Assembly: GCA_026027325.1 (NCBI GenBank)
Contig: JAMSLZ010000006.1
Location: 1,798,001-1,862,000, forward strand
Reading direction: 5' to 3'
DNA length: 64,000 bases
Source of the DNA: Actinomucor elegans
Lineage: Eukaryota > Mucoromycota > Mucoromycetes > Mucorales > Mucoraceae
The notes below the pieces were generated by a model, which was not told where the DNA came from, ran no database searches, and was given only the letters and a program-made list of their open reading frames with translations. A program made the translations under genes and the position numbers. Below are positions 54,582 through 64,000 of this stretch, one piece after another (positions within the stretch are counted from its first letter, which is position 1; each line of letters opens with the position of its first letter).

Positions 54582-55541
54582 ATGACTGACATTTATAGCG
54601 AAAAGCAACCTCTGACTGCAACTGGTACCGACTTTATAACACCGCAAACACCAGATTCGGATCTAAAGCTGCCAACATTAAAGAAAAGCCCAACACTGGA
54701 CCCTCGGTACTATGAAAATTTTGTCATTATCGCTAAAGATATCAGATTCAATATTGAAGAATCTCTTCATTGTGTTGAAAAGATAAAAGAAGCTCAAAAG
54801 GCTGTGTATGAACACGCAACAAGCACAGACAACACAGCCCGAGAAAACCGTGCTATTCTAGAAACACAAACGGCCAAGGTAACGAGTCATCTCGATTATA
54901 TGCGACGAGCTATTATTTCCATTGAGCCATCCAAGCCCAAACTCTCTGATTTAGACCTTCGTAATCAACAATTCAAGCTGATATTACGATCTTATAAAGA
55001 CCTATTGGAGAAATACATCAATATCACATTGGAAAGTCAGCGATTTACTTCAGTCTTGTTTGAGAATCAAATCAAGGCAGTCAATCCACATGCTACGTCC
55101 TTTGATTTGGAAAGAGCCATCAGTTCAACAGGCGAAGATTGTCCTTCTGTGTTTGTTCAAGTCTTGATGCAGAGAGGTGTACGGACCAACGATAAAAAAA
55201 CAAAGCATATTATGCATGTTGTGCAAGATATTCATCAAGATCTACGACAACTGGCGCTTACGTTTACAAGGTTATCCGAGATGAGAAACGAAGCTAACAT
55301 TTTAATTGAACGCTATAGACGTCGATGGCCTATCATCCTGAGAGAAGGGGATGCCATTTATATCATTGATGACAATCTAGATATGCTGGAACAGAATGCG
55401 ACAAGTGCGCCCGTTGATTTTAACGCTATCCTACGCCAGCACGAACGTAGAAAGAGGATTATTGCAAGCTTGATTACCTTGGCTACCGCTGTTATTGTTA
55501 TTGGTATAGTCGTATCTACCTCTTTATTTTCAGACTTTTAA
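54582..55541 (+). CDS. Syntaxin-like SNARE with a non-canonical core
   Basis: One exon, 319 residues, starting at MTDIYSEKQPL; an upstream in-frame ATG at 54489 would add 31 hydrophobic residues and is probably leader. Helical N-terminal domain about 45-190 (Habc-like). A SNARE-like segment runs about 205-280 and a C-terminal membrane anchor of about 22 residues (ASLITLATAVIVIGIVVSTS) ends the chain. The stretch REGDAIYIIDDNLDMLEQN aligns with the syntaxin signature around S-Q-G-E-M-I-D-R-I-x-x-N-V, but the zero-layer glutamine is replaced by glutamate, with arginine before it. An earlier heptad run (VQDIHQDLRQLALTFTRLSE) looks like the first half of a SNARE motif, separated by about 20 extra residues. 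Membrane fusion is the likely role; the compartment is unknown. Confidence 0.72.
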   Translation: MTDIYSEKQPLTATGTDFITPQTPDSDLKLPTLKKSPTLDPRYYENFVIIAKDIRFNIEESLHCVEKIKEAQKAVYEHATSTDNTARENRAILETQTAKVTSHLDYMRRAIISIEPSKPKLSDLDLRNQQFKLILRSYKDLLEKYINITLESQRFTSVLFENQIKAVNPHATSFDLERAISSTGEDCPSVFVQVLMQRGVRTNDKKTKHIMHVVQDIHQDLRQLALTFTRLSEMRNEANILIERYRRRWPIILREGDAIYIIDDNLDMLEQNATSAPVDFNAILRQHERRKRIIASLITLATAVIVIGIVVSTSLFSDF

Positions 55542-55910
55542 TGTTTTATTACATAAAAGTATATATATATATATATATAAAAATAATAAATTTATAGTGA
55601 CGCTATTTGGGCATAAAATCTTTGTGGAATAGATTGAATGCGAGCATAATACTGTTTACTGCTGGATAGCAGAAAGAAAACTAATGTCTAAACTCTTCTA
55701 TATATATATATAGACATAGTGCTTGCATTAGCTTATTTTGATCATGGAGTATCATGATCTTGTGTGGATGTTCACTGGGATCGGTTGAACAATTTATATC
55801 ATTTAAATTTAATGAACTATTTGAAATGCATATACTTTACAATTAACGATTGTCAAATAAATTATATTGATTGTATTGTAGCTAATCAAGGGGCTATAAT
55901 ACATAACTGT

Positions 55911-55972
55911 TTGTTCTGAGTATATATTACTATTTTGATGTTGCTTCTGACCAAGATTAGTTGAGAGATCTA
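55911..55972 (-). repeat. Dispersed ~80-base repeat family, copy 16
   Basis: On the minus strand it reads AGATCTCTCAACTAATCTTG, then GTCAGAAGCAACATCAAAAT, ending in ACTCAGAACAAAC. Confidence 0.6.
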
Positions 55973-56074
55973 TTGATTATATCAAAACTACATGGAATGT
56001 AAGATTCTAGAATTAAGTATTGCCCTGTGTAGTATATTAGTTGTGATTTATTTAAAACAAAATATAACAAATGT

Positions 56075-56145
56075 ACCAATTGATCCTGGGCTTGGAATAT
56101 TACTCAGAGGCGACATTGGGCCAAGATCGGATGAGAATTCAGACT
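56075..56145 (-). repeat. Dispersed ~80-base repeat family, copy 17
   Basis: On the minus strand it reads GAATTCTCATCCGATCTTGG, then CCCAATGTCGCCTCTGAGTA, then ATTCCAAGCCCAGGATCAAT. Confidence 0.6.
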
Positions 56146-56729
56146 ACTGATTCACATGCAATATATGTAAATTATAGCCAGTTATTAGCGTATAGCTTAC
56201 TCATTCTATTTTAGTCAAACAATGCCTTCAGTAAAAACAAGGATTAATTCTAAAGATGTGCTAATTACACAATACAGCATTAAACTGAATTAAGCGCAAA
56301 ATGTGAAATGTAGAATGGGTAAATTCCTAACAAAAGTTCTGAAGGATATTACTACTTTATTATTATTTCTATAGAGCCTAGTGCCGTCATTGTAGAGGTA
56401 TAGTGTACAGATAACATAGCTTTAGGATAATTAGGATCATGCAAATGCATTCTTTCTAATTTTTTATATGTAAGACACTCGAATTATGGTCGCATTTACA
56501 TATAAAAAAAAATTGAAAAGTTATAATTCGAAGAATCAAATGCGATTTATATTATCTGGTGCCCATTCGCCTTTACACAAGTTTTGTTTATTTGCTTCCT
56601 GTGTATCGATAACCTTTTATTACAAAAAAGTGACATAAAAATCTATTTCATATTGTTTTTTCTTCCTCCAACGTAAAGGAATACTTTAAAATCGCATTTT
56701 CGAAAATGCTATAGGTAATACTTTTTAAT

Positions 56730-56815
56730 GCAGGTAACTTCGCTTGATCTCGGTCAAATATCACATGGAATAATCTGTGCAAAACCAGAATGGCCTGTTA
56801 CATCTGGTAACGCCT
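56730..56815 (+). repeat. Dispersed ~80-base repeat family, copy 18
   Basis: Reads CTTCGCTTGATCTCGGTCAA, then ATATCACATGGAATAATCTG, then AAACCAGAATGGCCTGTTAC and ATCTGGTAAC. Confidence 0.6.
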
Positions 56816-56922
56816 CTATTTCACTTTCGTCGCGTGAAATGGCTTGCATACGTTTGTAACTTTTCATTTTGTCATGATTGGATATCGCGAACAATAGTAA
56901 GACGTTTTTATTTTAAAGCCAG

Positions 56923-59900
56923 ATGTTTTCTTCTTGTAGAAGAGCTAAAGCAGTAGTAGATTTTTCCATTTTGCGCTCGCTTTATCCTCACTATTTCAAA
57001 GGCATGCCCGCGGTTACCAATACTACTATACCTCGCGATTTTTTATTATCCCAAAAGCCCATAGTACTATGGATACATGATCCCGGCGCAATTTATAACC
57101 ACGATGCAGTCGTCAATCCCGACATGTTTCCTAATTTTCGGGATGGCCAGCTCTTGCGAATCCATTGTCCTCGAACCACTCAACCTCAACAGCAACAGGC
57201 ACAAAATGGAAATGGTAACAATAAACAAGATCAACAAGATCAAAAGAAACAGCATGATACCCAGTCTCAACAAACAGGCCAACAGCAAAGTCAACAACAG
57301 CAGCAATCGCAAACGGATCAAAGTCAAGGACAGCAGTCGGAGGATCGTCATAACGAAAACTCTTTTCATTTGCAATTAGATTCTGTTATTGTCAAAGGAC
57401 ATGCTGTTGATAAAGAAAGTTTAGCAAAACAACAGCAGCTTCAGGTATGTGTTTTATGCATAACGAGAGAAAAGCGAATCGCGAAAAGCTTATTTTAAAC
57501 TTTTTTGTAGCTCTCTATTTCGAAAGATATAGCAGATAGGTTTAACCTTCGATCTAGACAAGAAGTTTCTGTAGAATTGGTAATAATCATTATATCAAAC
57601 ATGCAAAGAAAAAAAAACCCCGATTAACAAATATTGTTAGATTGATCCACATCAAGTGGCTTTAGATCACGTTGAATTGGCTTTCAAGGAACAATATCTT
57701 GGACGAAGTGACATGTGGAGACTTCAACAAAATCTCAAAGGCACCTGTGTCTATCACGAAAAAAAAATATTGTTTGCAGGTTCCATCAAAGCGACAGTCA
57801 AACGCTTATTTGCTCATGAAGAACAAATGACTTCAGGTTACATTACAGAAACAACTCGCATGATATTCCGATCAGCTTCAGCCAAATATTTTCTGTTTAT
57901 TCAAATGTCTAGAGAAATGTGGGAGTTTGATGAAGATGGTGAGCTTTACTTTGAGAAAGCTGTCAGCAACTTTTTACCGCAGCTGTTTAGCCGCTGGAAG
58001 GATGAAGGCACCAACCATGTTGTGTCAATCATCTTATTTACGCGTGTGTTTTATGAGACAAAGATTGATGATCCACTGATCAACCAAGCAGCCGATGGAA
58101 GATACTATAAGGATTTTTATAAAGTGTTGGCTGATTGGGAAACCACGGACGATTGGATGACCATCATTGGGCCTTTAAAAAAAGAACAGCTCAACTTTCA
58201 ACCTAACGTCTTACTTCGAACAGAAGATGATCGTAAAGTCGTAAGTGGACAGATCTCTATGGCTTGCGAAGGCAACGTGCTAGAAGCGGTGAACTTGGCT
58301 TTAAATCCATTTGACAAGCACTTCGTGGATCGTGATTTGATGCGCACTGGATTATCCATCATATTAATCACACCGGGTGTAGGCAAGTTCTCGGTCAATA
58401 AAAAGTTGCTTCGATTGACAAACGAACGCATGACGGATAACGGTATAGCTATGGATCTAGTCTGTCTGTCGCCTTTGCCTTTACATATTACACCGCTAAT
58501 GGCTTATATGGATGCACCTCAAACTGGAGAAGCTGAAGCTCTCAGTTCCAGTTCTGAAATACCTCGATTCGGTAAACAGCCTCTACTTGCAGCCAATTCG
58601 CCAGATAAAACCACTATGCATGGAAATAGTTCGAATCCAAAAGCTGGCTTTGTAGATCCCCTTTATAGAGACTCGAATGATGCTCCTACCCAAAAGTACT
58701 ATGCGGTACCGCATTGGATCGATTGTAGCTTTTACCATCATGAAACTGGCCGGTTTTTGAAACAAGACAAATTTAAAACGAGATGCAAGATGTACGAGCT
58801 TCAAATGATGGGTATTATGGAACATGATATTCGTGGTATTTCGGTACCTTACTTGTCCGATACAAATACTACTGATAGTGCGAATAAAGAAACCATGCCA
58901 AAACATACGATAAAACAGCAAAAAAGCAGCAGTAGCCTGAACGACAAGCTCAGAACAGGTGAGGATCATAAGCAATGTACACATGCTGGCAATGGGGAAA
59001 CGTATCTTTCTAGATCAGCCAATATATCCAGTAGCGTAAGGCGGCCTTCATTCTTTGCCGCAACAGAAATGACACCAGCTCAGCCGTTAAAGAGCAATCC
59101 TAGTATTTACGAGAGGCCAGCCAACCATTATGAAAACTATGACAGTAGTCTTTTCAAGACTACTTTGGAACCTCGATTTAATAAGCGCATCAGCTCCGGT
59201 GCTCCTCCCGTATCTGCCAAGGCTCTAAAACCGATACCTTCTTCAAATAAAAACTCATTTGATAGTCCTGATCGTCCAGAGACAGGCAGTGAAGTCTGGC
59301 AGAATGCAAATACAAGACACAAGTCTACCACTGTAAGTAAATGTATATCTTTTCTTGAGTTCACACTGTATTTACATTGTTATTAGACATGGCATCATAC
59401 AGGCGAACAACGTCGTTTTCCTTCCATATTATCTCAATCACAACAAATTGGAGGAAAAGGACCTTTTGATGGTCATCATTTACCTCCACGTAAAGACGAT
59501 AAAGCCATTTTGGATCCTTTCAAAGCATCTCCTACCGATACCAACAGCCGATTCCGATCGATCAGAAGAGGCACCATGAACAGCACAGATGCAAAATATG
59601 CAGCTATCAATGGCTCAACTCACCAGCAGCAGATCCCTCAACGCCAGCATTTACAAATCAATAACCAAACCAACAATAACAACGAAGACGATGAGTTCGC
59701 TGTTGTAAGCTCAAGCACAGTTGATCCAGTTCCTATTAACAACAAAGGTCTCGGCGGTCGTTCAGAATCTAACCGTAACAAAACATCCAATCATTCACCA
59801 CGTCAAGGCATGACTTCTGGAAGTCTTCCTTCCGTTCATAAACAATCTGGTAACAGTGATTTAATGCGAACAAGTTTTGGTGGAAACAATCGATCTTCGC

Positions 59901-62641
59901 CTTCGCACAATTTGAGTCGGCACAACCCTTTTCGACACTTGTTTATTAACCCTTGCAACCCTTCTGATAACCAAAACTTGTTTACTTCACATTTGAGGCG
60001 CTGGCAACATGCATTGCCCAAGACGGTAAAATTAGATGGTCCTGTTGTGCATTGGAAATCGTTAACTACACCAGCATGTTTACCTTTAACAACTGATTAT
60101 TTTCCATCCAACGAAGAGCTGGCTCGGCGTTATACGCATTATATGTATACTGTGTCTGCTAGTGAAGATACCAATCTATATCAAGCTGGCGACCGTAGTC
60201 TATCAGAGCATAAAAAGACAGAGAATTTGTTGATTGAAATGCTTAGTCAGAGATTAGCTCAAGGATTTCAAATCATTGTGGATAATACGAGTAGCTCTAA
60301 TTATACCAAACCTAAAGGAGATGGCAATAAGGATGCAGTCGTGGGTGGCATCACTGCGGCAGCCGCAGCCGCAGCCGCGGCCTCAGGCAAAGACATAGAC
60401 CATAATAACACAACTATGGTGCGTTCAGGTGGAAGCCCTTCAGGCGGCAATCATAATAATAACGCAACCACGACATTAGCGACTACGATGACGATTGGAG
60501 GCAATACAAAGCTGACCTCTACTGGTGCAAACACAGTACCTGTTGTAAGTAAAGGAGTGCAAGATGAAAACGAGAAATCCAAGTGGAAGCATATGGTTTG
60601 GTGGTTATCGATGGGCCATCAAGTGCACCAATTGACATTTGATTCGTCTGGACAGAATGTTGAAGTACGTCGTTATGTGCGTAGGATCCAGTTTGACGTA
60701 GATAAGATTAATTACAAGTGCACTATCTGGCCCAAAAACATGGAAACATACCGACCCAAAACCGTGATGTTTAATTATCCTAGCTTGTTGTATGCATGGA
60801 ACTATTTGGATCATCTTGTTGCGGGCTATCAAGAAGAGCTGACTGACAATTTGAGGTTTTGGCGAGCCCGGTTTATCGTAATTCCTCGTGAAACTTTACC
60901 TACTAATATCACTTTGACAGGTGCTTTGCACGAGCACTTGGATGAAGAGGAGAAGCGGCTGGCTTTATTCGAATCTTGGATACAGAACATACGTAAAGCC
61001 AAATGGCTTACTCCTGAAGAAAGAGAAGAGCTTCAAAAGAGAAGAAAGAAGGAGATTGGATTCTCCGATCTGGGTATCAAACTCACCACGATGGATCCAT
61101 CCGCTTATGTAGCCAGCGATGTGATGCGAGCGGCGATGACTGTCTCTCGAGCGCATAACAGTAGCAATCTACTGTCTTCTATCATTATTAGTCAAGGTTT
61201 AACACGTGACTCTAGGTCCAAAGATATTGCCAATGCCTTACAAGACCCTAAAGGTGGTGTCAAGATCATGGATAGGCGTTGGCACTTTAGGATGTTTAGA
61301 GATGTATTCACAGGCACAGAGTTTGTCGACTGGATTATTGGACAAATAGAAGACATTACAACACGAGAGCAAGCGGTTCAGTTTGGTAACTCCCTCATGC
61401 AGCGGAAACCGCCTTTGTTTCATTCTGCGACGAAACGGCATAGCTTTCTGGACGGCAACTATTTTTACACTTTGCACGAGGAGTTTGCCCACAAGAAATC
61501 AGCCAAGGTTCATCGCAAAGCATTTGGTCATAATAATAATAATAATAATAATAATAGCAACAGTGAATCTGCTACAAACTCAGCATCCACTACGCCAAGT
61601 AAAGAAAAGGAACTCTCTCATGATAACATGCTGCGTCAAGTACCTAGTACCCACTCCAGTGTCTCTACAAAACGCGTTGAATTCCAAATGTCGCAGTCTA
61701 TGATTATCGATGTAGACCCATACAAAAAGAGCGACCGTCGAGAAACCGCCATTTTACATTATGATACAATCCATAATCCCAACAACTGCTATCATTTCCA
61801 GTTGAATTGGCTTGGCTGTACTGCTCAACTCGTACAGGAACTGTTGCAGAATTGGAGTAGACAAGCAGAACGTTGTGGTTTGAAACTAGTGGAAGGTTCA
61901 GTGGACCAGGCCTACGAAGACTCAGAAAACGATAACCCATTTCAATGTCCTGTGCCTATTCCGATGGCTGTACCACCGCCTTCTGTCGATGAGTTGGTAA
62001 TGATGTCCAAGATAGACGTTCCCGCTCAGTTCTATGAGATTGCGCTTGTGCGTCATTTGGAGTTTGTGCTAGATGTAGAAGCAGACTTTAACTTTGATCG
62101 AGCCAAAACTGAAGGAGTTGATCTAGAATATTCTTATATCAAAGAGGTGTACAAATACGATCAATATGTACATCGATCTGGTGTTTCTTTTGTACAAATA
62201 CGGCCAGAAAAACAAGGGTTTTATTGGGTCAATAATCGTCTTTATACCAATCATACCCCAGCGCTGATTGCTAATCGACGCCAGCCGACATCTGTGCTTT
62301 GTCATCCAGATGCGTTACGTACCAAGTTTCAAGAGCATTGCTCTAATGTCAAATGGCTTACAGGGTTCTGGGAAAGGACCAGAGCAAACTTTTTAGAAGG
62401 ACTGGATCCCGATAGCTCGGATGCTTGGGTGTTTGAAAACTCTGGGGCTATTGTTGAGGTAGACACAAATGTAACAGAAGATACAAACGAAACAAATGAA
62501 AAGGGCCCCAATGGGAATACTTCGATAGATATTCCTCCTAGTAACCATGGTACACAGACAAACGTTACTGTCACTATTTCTGCTGCTTCACCTTCCAAGA
62601 ACGATGCTATCTCCATCCATAGTCCTGCATTATCTGACTAA
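56923..62641 (+). CDS. IML1: IML1/DEPDC5, SEACIT/GATOR1 subunit
   Basis: Four exons (56923-57444, 57511-57579, 57641-59332, 59387-62641) give 1845 residues; a second in-frame ATG at 57004 (MPAVTNTTIPRDFLL) could be the true start. Iml1 with Npr2/Npr3 restrains TORC1 when amino acids are low, by stimulating the Gtr1/Rag GTPase. The N-terminal domain reads DFLLSQKPIVLWIHD and is interrupted by a Gln-rich linker (about 90-140). Then come HVELAFKEQYLGRSDMWRLQ and the IML1 core with LIFRSASAKYF-like RMIFRSASAKYFLFIQMSRE and NVLEAVNLALNPFDKHFVDR. The DEP domain is about 1380-1460 (RMFRDVFTGTEFVDWIIGQI). The C-terminal domain has YHFQLNWLGCTAQLVQELLQ and KWLTGFWERTRANFLEGLDP. Poly-Ala and poly-Asn runs make it longer than yeast Iml1. 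Confident. Confidence 0.95.
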
Positions 62642-64000
62642 AAACTAAAAGTAAATCCGTAAATTATTGCTACACACAATTTCGGTGTATCACTCTTCTC
62701 TTATATAATCTATATACTACCCATTACCATCTGAGTTCAATTACACAAACTTAGGTTCACAGACACTTGTGGTATAAAACCATCCACGCTTTATGGTGTT
62801 GCATAAAAAACGTGTGAGCATTTTGTGATCTGTTTTATTTGAAAACACAAAAATGACCCAATTTGATGAAGGTATAGAATAATTTAGATTAAAAGAGAGA
62901 TGGTGCCACAATTGGTGCTTTTGAACAAGCATGGATACCATACGATATTTTTACTATCCAGCAGAATTCTTTGTTCGTTGCCAACTAGAGCGCTAGTTAC
63001 TTTTTGAGATAATGCATCATGGCTGAAAGATCATACGCATCTCTATGTCGTAGCACTTTCTATTTTCTGATTGCATGCAATGACAGTTAGAATATAGACC
63101 ATGATTTGGCAAGGTTTCGGACACAAAGGATGCAAGGATACCGTTTAATTAACTTTGAGAACCAAATACTATGCTGATGAAAAAAAAAAGTTTAATTAAA
63201 AAACAAAAACTGCTAGGAAATTTCGATCTATCACTAAACATAATATAATGGTTGATTGACTAACGAGATTCAACTTGCAAATTGCGAATCTCTATCTAGT
63301 TCAAGATACTTTAATTATTCCCCAGCCAACCATATACACAACCTTTGTCTTTAGGCCAAACATACTTTTATGATTATGCATTAATATGGAGCAGATGTTT
63401 AGAATTCACAAACTAAGAGCCGTTTCATTCGATATTTTTAGAGAAAATAATAGATACCAATGCGCTTCCTGAGATAAAATATCAAGTTTCCCGATTGTAT
63501 ATTCATATAGAGCTTAATGAATATCCTATACACGGGGATTGAAATAAATACTCCCCCCCCCGTTTCCACATCTTCAGCATTAAACCAAGATAATATCATT
63601 ATTTCTCAGGTACAATACCTCTAACGCTGGGCTGTATTTAATGCATTACTTTGCATCTATATGCATCAACAAAAGTAGCTGCAAAGTGCTTATATATGCT
63701 AGTCATCGGAGAGTGTAAAGTTGATCCTGTTACTGCATCACCAGGTTGCTTTTTAGATCACTAACACACAGACATAGTTCGTTTATTTTCGTGCAACATA
63801 TGGACCCACACTTGGTCTGTCTGATGCATTAATTTTTTTATAGTTGTATATCGGCATGGAGACGACGCTAGTGGTTAATATAAACTGGTAATCGGTAAAT
63901 AAAAATGTCGATCCCGTTACTACACTTACCTAAACACTTATAAGGTCTTTAAGTAAATTGAAATAAACCATTCTTTCTTGAGTGCAATATAGAGACTATG
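62642..64000. other. Non-coding right end of the window
   Basis: About 1.36 kb downstream of IML1, AT-rich, no supported gene. A small perfect inverted repeat (GAGATTC ... GAATCTC, 63265-63292, 14-base loop) is present. A short direct similarity (GATCCTGTTACTGCA near 63724 and GATCCCGTTACTACA near 63912) may be a worn repeat. A C8 run lies at 63554-63561. Confidence 0.5.

Larger units (their letters stand above)
55542..56922. other. Intergenic region, SNARE-like gene to IML1, with three repeat copies
   Basis: About 1.4 kb. (TA)n runs at 55560-55579 and 55700-55713. Repeat-family copies at 55911-55972, 56075-56145 (both minus) and 56730-56815 (plus). No gene seen. Confidence 0.6.

Overview
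The window looks like nuclear DNA of an early-diverging fungus, most likely Mucoromycota, order Mucorales (Mucor/Rhizopus relatives). It is AT-rich outside genes, and its protein genes carry many short GT-AG introns of about 40-200 bases. It holds fungal-type single-copy genes (ADE2 as a PurK-PurE fusion, STT4, IML1, a Bud4-like protein) and a decayed Tc1-like transposase of a type I associate with Mucorales. I saw no rRNA, tRNA or CRISPR array. Exon chains were built by hand; for every multi-exon gene called here as intact, the summed exon length is a multiple of three with no internal stop, which supports the models.

Layout. 1-940 is a PAS-domain protein at the window edge. 1.16-2.25 kb is COQ9 (-), and 3.5-4.3 kb is ribosomal protein eL18 (+). 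5.9-8.1 kb is a TOM70-type mitochondrial import receptor (-). 9.3-11.4 kb is a two-domain glycosyltransferase, degenerate GT8 plus GT64 (-). 11.9-17.8 kb is a very large ankyrin/anillin-homology/PH protein of Bud4 type (-). It is followed divergently by a probable decayed Dpb4/POLE3 histone-fold gene and an unrecognised coiled-coil protein (18.8-20.3 kb, +). 22.0-23.8 kb is cytosolic aspartyl-tRNA synthetase (+), 24.5-25.4 kb a DUF202 membrane protein (-), and 27.9-28.8 kb ribosomal protein uS5/RPS2 (+). 29.5-36.2 kb is the PI 4-kinase STT4 in 15 exons (-), and 36.6-38.1 kb a MidA/NDUFAF7-type methyltransferase (-). 38.7-40.5 kb is ADE2 (+), 41.6-43.2 kb the RNA kinase/cleavage factor CLP1 (-), and 44.2-45.7 kb a PCID2/CSN12-type PCI protein (+). 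45.9-46.8 kb is a Myb/SANT-like protein (+), 47.9-49.3 kb the cargo receptor ERV46 (+), and 50.6-50.9 kb a small Lys-rich protein (-). 50.9-53.2 kb is a transposon graveyard. 53.2-54.3 kb is a J-domain protein (+), 54.6-55.5 kb a syntaxin-like SNARE (+), and 56.9-62.6 kb IML1/DEPDC5 of the SEACIT/GATOR1 complex (+). 62.6-64 kb is non-coding.

The genes are housekeeping and not co-regulated as a cluster. They cover translation (eL18, uS5, AspRS), mitochondria (COQ9, TOM70, the MidA-type protein), secretion and lipid signalling (ERV46, SNARE, STT4), mRNA 3' processing/export (CLP1, PCID2-like), purine synthesis (ADE2), TORC1 control (IML1) and septation (Bud4-like).

The most unexplained structure is between the genes. 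An approximately 80-base degenerate repeat, with core AGATCTCTCAACCGATCTCG followed by AATGTCACATCTGATTATTA and CTCAGAATGAGCTG, occurs about 18 times in both orientations in nearly every long intergenic gap, and in none of the exons. Other points of interest are a glycosyltransferase whose GT8 half has lost its DxD motif, a SNARE without a clear zero-layer glutamine, and a Dpb4-like gene fossil whose apparent introns have shrunk to 30 and 10 bases.
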